Positions 58,431-64,000 of a stretch of DNA of 64,000 nt are shown piece by piece. The DNA is from Actinophytocola sp044466355. Lineage in GTDB: Bacteria; Actinomycetota; Actinomycetes; Mycobacteriales; Pseudonocardiaceae. Numbering within the stretch: the stretch's first letter is position 1; each line of letters begins with the position of its first letter. Location of the stretch: NCBI RefSeq assembly GCF_044466355.1, contig NZ_JBITMQ010000015.1:194359-258358 (forward strand), read 5' to 3'. The translations under genes and the position numbers were made by a program. The notes under the pieces are model-generated. The model did not search any database and was not told the DNA's origin. It saw only the letters and a program-made list of their open reading frames with translations.

Positions 58431-60021
58431 CGATCGCCTTGGTGTCCGCTCCGGACGGCAGCGTGCCGAACGCGACGCCCCAGTCACCGTCCAGACGGGA
58501 CGCGCAGAACGCGTCGGCGACGGCCGGGTGACCGAACCGGACCAGCAGGGATCCCTGCAGCGTCAATGCCATCCGCTCCACGAGCCTGCGCGCGGACGCC
58601 TGGTGCGGACCGGCCGCCAAACGCTTGCGCACGTCGGCGATCGCCGAGTCGAGCCGTGCGTCGGCGCCCGCCGCGGTGTCCACTTCGGCCAGGAACGCCT
58701 CGACGCCCCCCATGGCACGCAGCACGTCCAGCGCCGCGACGTTGCCGGAGCCCTCCCAGATGGAGTTCAGCGGCGCGTCCCGGTACAGCCGCGGCATGCC
58801 GGAGTCCTCGACGTAACCGTTGCCGCCCAGGCATTCCAGCGCCTCCGACGCGTGTGCCGACGCCCGCTTGGTCAGCCAGTACTTGCTGACCGCGAGCCCC
58901 AGCCTGCGGAACGCGGCCTCGGTCTCGTCGCCCGCCATGGCGCGGTCGGTGGCGCCCGCGAGGCGCATCGCGAGTGTCGTCGCGGCCTCGGACTCGACGG
59001 CGAGGTCGGCGAGCACGTTCGCCATCAGCGGCTGATCGACCAGGTTGGCGCCGAACGCGGACCGGTGCGTCGCGTGGTGCGTCGCCTGCACGACGCCGAG
59101 CCGCATGCCCGCGGCGGCGCCGACGCAGCAGTCGAGCCGGGTCATGTTGACCATCTGGATGATCGTGCGGACGCCCTGGCCCTCGTCGCCGACCAGCCAC
59201 GCGACCGCCTCGTCGTACTCGACCTCGGACGACGCGTTGGACTTGTTGCCGAGCTTGTCCTTGAGCCGCTGCAGGTGCATGCGGTTGCGGGTGCCGTCGG
59301 GCAGGACGCGCGGCAGCATGAAGCAGGACAGGCCGCCGGGCGCCTGCGCGAGCACGAGGAACAGGTCGCACATGGGCGCAGAGGTGAACCACTTGTGCCC
59401 GGTCAGCAGGTAGCTGCCGTCGGCCCGCGGCACCGCGCGGGTCGTGTTGGCACGGACGTCGGAGCCGCCCTGCTTCTCGGTCATCGACATGCCCGCGGTG
59501 AGGCCGCGCTTGGTGTCCGGCACGCGCAGGCCCGGGTCGTAGACGGTCGCGGCGAGCAGCGGTTCGTAGCGTGTGGCCAGCTCGGGGTTGTTGCGCAGCG
59601 CGGGGACCACGGCGTACGTCATGGAGATCGGGCAGCCGTGGCCCGCCTCGACCTGCGCCCACGTGTAGAAGCGCGCGGCACGGGCGGTGTGCGCGCCGGG
59701 GCGCTCGTCCCGCCACGGCGCCGCGTGCATGCCCCGCTCGACCGCGACGGTCATCAACTCGTGGTAGACGGGGTGGTACTCGACCTCGTCGATCCGGTTG
59801 CCGTAGCGGTCGTGCGTGCGCAGGACCGGTGGGTAGGCGTTGGCGAGCCGGCCCTGCTCCTGGGCCTCCTCGCTGCCCGCGAGCCTGCCCAGCTCGTGCA
59901 GTTCGTCCTCGGCCCAGCCCGCGCCGTGGCGGTGCAGCCCTTCGACGAGCGCCGCGTCGGCGGCGACGTCGTGTCCGACGAGCGGCGGGACCTGGTTCGT
60001 GACCACGTGTGTTGCCGACAT
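58414..60021 (-). CDS. AidB-like acyl-CoA dehydrogenase
   Basis: 535 residues, close to AidB length (541). GMSMTEKQGGSDVRANTTRA, GHKWFTSAPMCDLFLVLAQ, EGQGVRTIIQMVNMTRLDCCVGAAAG and ECLGGNGYVEDSGMPRLYRDAPLNSIWEGSGNV are AidB/acyl-CoA dehydrogenase motifs with the flavin site. AidB responds to DNA alkylation in E. coli; the natural substrate is unclear. ATG 60021. Divergent from the PaaX-type regulator, with an operator-like palindrome between. Confidence 0.9.
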   Translation of the reverse strand: MSATHVVTNQVPPLVGHDVAADAALVEGLHRHGAGWAEDELHELGRLAGSEEAQEQGRLANAYPPVLRTHDRYGNRIDEVEYHPVYHELMTVAVERGMHAAPWRDERPGAHTARAARFYTWAQVEAGHGCPISMTYAVVPALRNNPELATRYEPLLAATVYDPGLRVPDTKRGLTAGMSMTEKQGGSDVRANTTRAVPRADGSYLLTGHKWFTSAPMCDLFLVLAQAPGGLSCFMLPRVLPDGTRNRMHLQRLKDKLGNKSNASSEVEYDEAVAWLVGDEGQGVRTIIQMVNMTRLDCCVGAAAGMRLGVVQATHHATHRSAFGANLVDQPLMANVLADLAVESEAATTLAMRLAGATDRAMAGDETEAAFRRLGLAVSKYWLTKRASAHASEALECLGGNGYVEDSGMPRLYRDAPLNSIWEGSGNVAALDVLRAMGGVEAFLAEVDTAAGADARLDSAIADVRKRLAAGPHQASARRLVERMALTLQGSLLVRFGHPAVADAFCASRLDGDWGVAFGTLPSGADTKAIVSRVL

Positions 60022-60027
60022 GGATGG

Positions 60028-60038
60028 AATGTTACATT
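60028..60038. promoter_or_regulatory. putative PaaX operator
   Basis: AATGT-T-ACATT palindrome in the short divergent region between the AidB-like and PaaX-type genes. Confidence 0.5.
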
Positions 60039-60064
60039 TCTTCGACATGCGATACCAGGGTGTA

Positions 60065-60775
60065 ATGCGACCGTTGACGGCGCGGTCGGCGGTGCTGAGC
60101 ACGCTGCTGGGCGCACACCCACCGCGCCTGCCCGCGCGGAGCCTCGTGCGGGTCGGCGAGCTGTTCGGCATCGCGGAGGGCACGATCCGCGTCGCGCTGT
60201 CCCGGATGGTCGCGGCGGGCGACCTGACGCAGGTCAAGGGTGACTACCAGCTGACCCGGCGGCTGCGCGACCGGCAGACCAGGCAGGACCAGAGCAGGTC
60301 GCCGTCGACGATCCCGTGGTCCGGCGACTGGGAGATCGCGGTGGTGACCGCGGCCCGCCGCTCCGCGCCGGAACGCACCGCCTTCCGTGCCGCGATGACC
60401 GAACTGCGCCTGGGGGAACTGCGCGAGGGCACGTGGCTGCGGCCCGCCAACCTCGTGCGCGAGCGGCCCGCGCTGGTGGCGGAGCAGTGCACGTTCCTCA
60501 CCGGCCGCCCCGACTCCCCCGGCCTCGCCGCGACGCTATGGGACCTCGACGGCTGGGCCGCGCACGCCCGCGACCTGGAGGAGGCGCTGGCCGAGTCGAC
60601 CGACCTGGCGTCGACGTTCATCCTGGCCGCGGCGGTCCTGCGGCACTTCCTCGCCGACCCGCTCCTGCCGCCGGAGCTGCTCCCGGACGACTGGCCGGGC
60701 GACCGCCTCCGCGCCCGCTACGAGGACTTCGACAAGCACTTCGTGGCCACACTGCGCGAACACATCGGCGTTTAG
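60065..60775 (+). CDS. PaaX-family transcriptional regulator
   Basis: 236 residues. N-terminal winged helix (RSLVRVGELFGIAEGTIRVALSRMVAAGDL) and the PaaX middle/C-terminal domain (GDWEIAVV, LREGTWLRPANL). PaaX senses phenylacetyl-CoA in enterics; here it probably senses an acyl-CoA linked to the divergent dehydrogenase. ATG 60065 has CCAGGG upstream; ATG 60047 is an alternative. Confidence 0.88.
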   Translation: MRPLTARSAVLSTLLGAHPPRLPARSLVRVGELFGIAEGTIRVALSRMVAAGDLTQVKGDYQLTRRLRDRQTRQDQSRSPSTIPWSGDWEIAVVTAARRSAPERTAFRAAMTELRLGELREGTWLRPANLVRERPALVAEQCTFLTGRPDSPGLAATLWDLDGWAAHARDLEEALAESTDLASTFILAAAVLRHFLADPLLPPELLPDDWPGDRLRARYEDFDKHFVATLREHIGV

Positions 60776-60839
60776 CAGAGCCGCGACTCACCTTCTCGAC
60801 GTCCGGCAGGTGACCGCGTCGGCAGGTAGCGTGCACATC

Positions 60840-61562
60840 GTGATCGGCTTGCCAGACCACGTCACCGCATGCCTGTTCGACCTCGACGGTGTCCTCACCG
60901 GCACCGCCGCGCTGCACCGCGCCGCGTGGAAGGAGACCTTCGACCCGTTGCTGGCGCGGCGCGGGCTGCCCGAGTTCTCCGAGGCCGACTACAACAACTA
61001 CGTCGACGGACGGCCGCGCTTCGACGGGGTGCGCGCGTTCCTCACCTCGCGCGGCATCGAGCTGCCGGACGGCCCACCGGACGCGCCGCCGTCGGACGAC
61101 ACGGTCCAGGGCGTCGGCAACCGCAAGAACGTGCGGGTGCAGGAGATCATCGCCGAGCGCGGCGTCAACCCCTACCCCGGTTCCGTGCGCTACCTGAAGG
61201 CGGCGAAAGCGGCCGGGCTGCGGATCGGGGTCGTGACCTCGTCGGCCAACGGCAAGGCGGTGCTCGACGCCGCCGACCTGGCGCAGTACGTCGAGGCCAG
61301 GGTCGACGGCGTGGTGATCGCCGAGCGGAAGCTGCTCGGCAAGCCCGCCCCGGACTCCTTCGTCGCCGGTGCGGAGGCGCTCGGGGCGCAACCCGCCAAC
61401 GCGGCCGTGTTCGAGGACGCCCTGTCCGGGGTGCAGGCGGGCAAAGCGGGCCACTTCGGGTTCGTCGTCGGCGTCGACCGGGTCGGGCAGGCCGAGGAGC
61501 TGCGTGCCCACGGCGCGGACGTCGTCGTCACCGACCTCGCCCAGCTGCTGGACGAGTCATGA
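60840..61562 (+). CDS. beta-phosphoglucomutase (HAD)
   Basis: About 240 residues. Motif I CLFDLDGVLTGTA (nucleophile Asp and acid/base Asp), YVDGRPRFDGVRAFL cap, VGNRKN, motif II VTSSANG, motif III GKPAPDSF, motif IV FEDALSG. GTG 60840 lies 7 bp after a TAGCGT -10-like box (leaderless). GTG 60810 is possible. Stop overlaps the GH65 start, matching the usual pairing that converts the released sugar 1-phosphate to glucose 6-phosphate. Confidence 0.88.
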   Translation: MIGLPDHVTACLFDLDGVLTGTAALHRAAWKETFDPLLARRGLPEFSEADYNNYVDGRPRFDGVRAFLTSRGIELPDGPPDAPPSDDTVQGVGNRKNVRVQEIIAERGVNPYPGSVRYLKAAKAAGLRIGVVTSSANGKAVLDAADLAQYVEARVDGVVIAERKLLGKPAPDSFVAGAEALGAQPANAAVFEDALSGVQAGKAGHFGFVVGVDRVGQAEELRAHGADVVVTDLAQLLDES

Positions 61563-63910
61563 AGAAGCACGGATTCCAGGTCGATCCCTGGCAGCTGCAG
61601 TGGAACACCCTCGACCTCGGCGCGCTGGAGCGAACCGAGTCGGTGTTCGCGTTGTCCAACGGGCACATCGGCATGCGCGGGTCGCTGGAGGAGGGTGAGC
61701 CCACCGGCCTGCCCGGCACCTACCTGAACGGTTTCTACGAGCAGCACCCGCTCCCCTACGCGGAAGCGGGTTACGGCTACCCGGAGGACGGCCAGACGGT
61801 CGTCAACGTCACCGACGGCAAGATCATCCGGTTGCTGGTGCAGGACGAGCCGCTCGACATGCGGTACGGCCGCGCGGTCGAGCACCACCGCGTGCTCGAC
61901 TTCCGGTCCGGCACGCTGCGCCGCGACACCGTGTGGGAGTCGCCGACCGGCAGGCGGGTCCGGGTGCGCACCGAGCGGCTGGTGTCGTTCACCCAGCGCG
62001 CGGTCGCCGCGATCCACTACGAGGTCGAGCCGCTCGACGGCGACGTGCAGCTCGTCGTCCAGTCCGACCTGCTCGCGAACGAACCGATCGACTCCGGGTC
62101 CAAGGACCCGCGCGTGGCCGCCACCCTCAACGCGCCGCTCGTCGCGGAGGACGCGTTCGCGGAGGACTGCCACGCCGTGCTGGTGCACCAGACCCGCAGG
62201 TCGGGGCTGCGGATGGCAGCCGCGATGGACCACGAGCTGGACACCGACGACGGTCTGCGCTGCGACATCCAGGCCGCCGACGACCTCGCCCGGCTGACCG
62301 CGGCGGTCGACGTGCCGTCGGGGTCGTGCCTGCGGGTCACCAAGTACGTCGCGTACGGCTGGTCGGCCCGCCGGTCCGCGCCCGCGCTGCGCGCGCAGGT
62401 CGACGCCGCGCTCTCCGGCGCCCGCCAGACCGGCTGGGAGGGCCTGCTGGCCGAGCAGCGCGCGTACCTCGACGACTTCTGGGCCACCGCGGACGTGGAG
62501 ATGGACGGCGACGCCGAACTGCAGCAGGCGGTGCGGTTCGCGTTGTTCCACATCCTGCAGGCGGGTGCCCGCGGCGAGTCCCGCGCGGTCCCCGCCAAGG
62601 GCCTCACCGGCCCCGGCTACGACGGGCATTCCTTCTGGGACAGCGAGACCTTCGTGCTGCCGGTGCTCACCTACACCGTGCCGGAGTCCGCGCGCGACGC
62701 GTTGCGCTGGCGGCACTCGACGCTCGACAAGGCCCGCGAGCGCGCGAAGGCGCTGGGGCTGCGAGGCGCCGCGTTCCCGTGGCGGTCGATCAACGGCGCC
62801 GAGTGCTCGGCGTACTGGCCCGCCGGCACGGCCGCGTTCCACGTGTCGGCGGACGTCGCCGACGCGGTCGTCCGGTACCTGGCCGCCACCGAGGACACGG
62901 ACTTCGAACGCGACCACGGCGCGGAGATCCTGGTGGACACGGCGCGGCTGTGGTGCTCGCTCGGGCACCACGACGTGCACGGCGGGTTCCGCATCGACGG
63001 TGTGACCGGGCCGGACGAGTACTCCGCGGTCGTGGACAACAACGTCTACACGAACCTGATGGCGCAACGGAACCTGCGTGAGGCGGCCGCGGTGTGCGAG
63101 CGGCAGCCCGAGGTCGCGGAACGGCTCGGGGTCACGCCGGAGCAGGTGGAGGCGTGGCGCGCGGCCGCGGACAAGATGGTGGTGCCCTACGACGAGATGC
63201 TCGGCGTGCACCCGCAGTCGGAGCGGTTCACCGAGCACGCGAGGTGGGACTTCGACAACACGCCGCAGGACCACTACCCGCTGCTGCTGAACTACCCGTA
63301 CTTCGACCTGTACCGCAAGCAGGTCGTGAAGCAGGCGGACCTCGTGATGGCCATGTACACGCGTGGCGACCACTTCACGTTCGAACAGAAGGTCCGCAAC
63401 GTCGACTACTACGAGCCGCTGACCGTGCGGGACTCGTCGCTGTCGGCGTGCGTCCAGGCGGTCATGGCGGCCGAGGTCGGCTACCTCGACCTCGCCTACG
63501 ACTACTTCGCCGAGGCCGCGCTGACCGACCTGCACGACCTGCACAACAACGTGCGCAACGGCCTGCACATCGCGTCGCTCGCCGGTGCGTGGACGGTGGC
63601 GGTCGCCGGGTTCGGCGGGATGCGCGACCACGACCGGTCGCTGCGTTTCGCGCCACGGCTGCCGGAGGCGCTGACCCGGCTCGCGTTCCGGTTGACGTAC
63701 CGGGGCAGCCGGTTCTCCGTGGAGATCGACCAGGAGAGCGCGTCGTACACGCTGCTGGAAGGGCCGTCGCTGACGGTGCGGCACCATGGCGAGGGGGTAC
63801 CGCTGGCACTCGGCACCGTCGAGCGACGGCCCATCCCGGCGCTTCCCAAGAGAACAGCGCCGGGCCAGCCGCACGGGCGTGCACCCCGGCGGCGCACGCC
63901 GAAGTTCTAG
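61559..63910 (+). CDS. GH65 glycoside phosphorylase (maltose/trehalose/kojibiose type)
   Basis: 783 residues, full length for GH65. N-terminal beta-sandwich (NTLDLGALERTESVFALSNGHIGMRG), helical (alpha/alpha)6 catalytic domain with GYDGHSFWDSETFVLP, AAFPWRSINGAEC and the general-acid Glu in GVTGPDEYSAVVDNN, then a C-terminal domain. It phosphorolyses an alpha-glucobiose to beta-glucose 1-phosphate, processed by the coupled mutase. No sugar transporter is adjacent. Ends where an IS terminus begins. Confidence 0.93.
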   Translation: MKKHGFQVDPWQLQWNTLDLGALERTESVFALSNGHIGMRGSLEEGEPTGLPGTYLNGFYEQHPLPYAEAGYGYPEDGQTVVNVTDGKIIRLLVQDEPLDMRYGRAVEHHRVLDFRSGTLRRDTVWESPTGRRVRVRTERLVSFTQRAVAAIHYEVEPLDGDVQLVVQSDLLANEPIDSGSKDPRVAATLNAPLVAEDAFAEDCHAVLVHQTRRSGLRMAAAMDHELDTDDGLRCDIQAADDLARLTAAVDVPSGSCLRVTKYVAYGWSARRSAPALRAQVDAALSGARQTGWEGLLAEQRAYLDDFWATADVEMDGDAELQQAVRFALFHILQAGARGESRAVPAKGLTGPGYDGHSFWDSETFVLPVLTYTVPESARDALRWRHSTLDKARERAKALGLRGAAFPWRSINGAECSAYWPAGTAAFHVSADVADAVVRYLAATEDTDFERDHGAEILVDTARLWCSLGHHDVHGGFRIDGVTGPDEYSAVVDNNVYTNLMAQRNLREAAAVCERQPEVAERLGVTPEQVEAWRAAADKMVVPYDEMLGVHPQSERFTEHARWDFDNTPQDHYPLLLNYPYFDLYRKQVVKQADLVMAMYTRGDHFTFEQKVRNVDYYEPLTVRDSSLSACVQAVMAAEVGYLDLAYDYFAEAALTDLHDLHNNVRNGLHIASLAGAWTVAVAGFGGMRDHDRSLRFAPRLPEALTRLAFRLTYRGSRFSVEIDQESASYTLLEGPSLTVRHHGEGVPLALGTVERRPIPALPKRTAPGQPHGRAPRRRTPKF

Positions 63911-64000
63911 GCCGTGTTTCAAAGTAGCCACTCGTTGATCGCGGCCAGATGGACGACGGCTTCGTACCGGACCGCCAGCTTGTCGTAGCGGGTGGCCACG
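63911..64000 (-). mobile_element. right end of a second insertion sequence (runs off the window)
   Basis: GGCCGTGTTTCAAAG begins directly after the GH65 stop codon, a typical terminal repeat for IS5-like actinomycete elements, followed by transposase coding sequence to the window edge. Confidence 0.7.
63919..64000 (-). CDS. 3' end of an IS5-family transposase
   Basis: 27 codons read VATRYDKLAVRYEAVVHLAA then INEWLL and stop, the recognisable C-terminus of an IS5-type transposase. It differs from the transposase at 53298-54158, so it belongs to another element. The rest is outside the window. Confidence 0.8.
   Translation of the reverse strand, partial: VATRYDKLAVRYEAVVHLAAINEWLL

Overview
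The window is high-GC actinobacterial DNA. F420-type and mycothiol-era enzyme families, RsbW/STAS/SpoIIE partner-switching proteins, leaderless-looking promoters and CebR operators all point to a filamentous soil actinomycete. The Pseudonocardiales (Lentzea/Saccharothrix/Actinosynnema-like) are my best guess, inferred from gene content only. Genes are packed, strands alternate, and there are many 4-bp ATGA overlaps.

Layout. 0-10 kb: the start of an unknown gene, an ABC exporter pair, a secreted TAP-like hydrolase, an ANTAR/GAF regulator, a shortened HflX-like GTPase, a MEDS-HATPase sensor, a NagZ-like GH3 enzyme, and a GntR/MFS divergent pair. 10.1-13.2 kb: a compact minus-strand unit that reads as one transcript: promoter, leader hairpin, tRNA-Tyr, tRNA-Arg, an interrupted tRNA-Lys, tRNA-Ser, a divergent tRNA-His, a tRNA-Met-like RNA, then a 716-residue TerD-like protein. 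A ~25-nt motif occurs once inside the tRNA-Lys insertion and once just after the TerD-like stop codon. This is the most unusual locus in the window. 13.3-17.6 kb: carboxylate-amine ligase, universal stress protein, EgtD-like methyltransferase and a long intergenic inverted repeat.

17.6-25.5 kb: a plant-polysaccharide operon of secreted CBM2 enzymes (GH6, GH5, GH74, GH10) headed by two perfect CebR operators. 26.5-33 kb: a catabolic cluster (amidohydrolase, IclR regulator, CoA-transferase, citryl-CoA-lyase-like enzyme, LigB/LigA ring-cleavage dioxygenase, MDR reductase), with the same inverted-repeat operator at both outward promoters. 33-36.4 kb: stress membrane protein, EEP nuclease/phosphatase-fold enzyme, ATP-dependent DNA ligase, DUF6194 and HAD proteins. 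36.4-45 kb: a signalling block of RsbW-like kinase, two STAS proteins, a response regulator, a HAMP-array hybrid histidine kinase interrupted by an assembly gap (99 N), and a SpoIIE phosphatase.

45-52.9 kb: oxidoreductases, a C15-like secreted protein whose catalytic Cys is Ser, a ThuA/Gfo-Idh pair, and an ABC exporter with a divergent TetR and a clear operator. 52.9-55 kb: an accessory patch with a complete 897-bp IS element, AT-richer DNA and one small gene. 55-64 kb: a MerA/Lpd-like flavoenzyme divergent from a MerR regulator that is translationally coupled to a 17-residue cysteine micropeptide, then alcohol dehydrogenase, VOC protein, AidB-like acyl-CoA dehydrogenase, PaaX regulator, beta-phosphoglucomutase plus GH65 phosphorylase, and the end of another IS transposase at the right edge.

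Two copies of a palindromic 22-bp-period repeat family sit between convergent genes (35.1 and 50.4 kb). All assignments come from reading the sequence; no database search was run.
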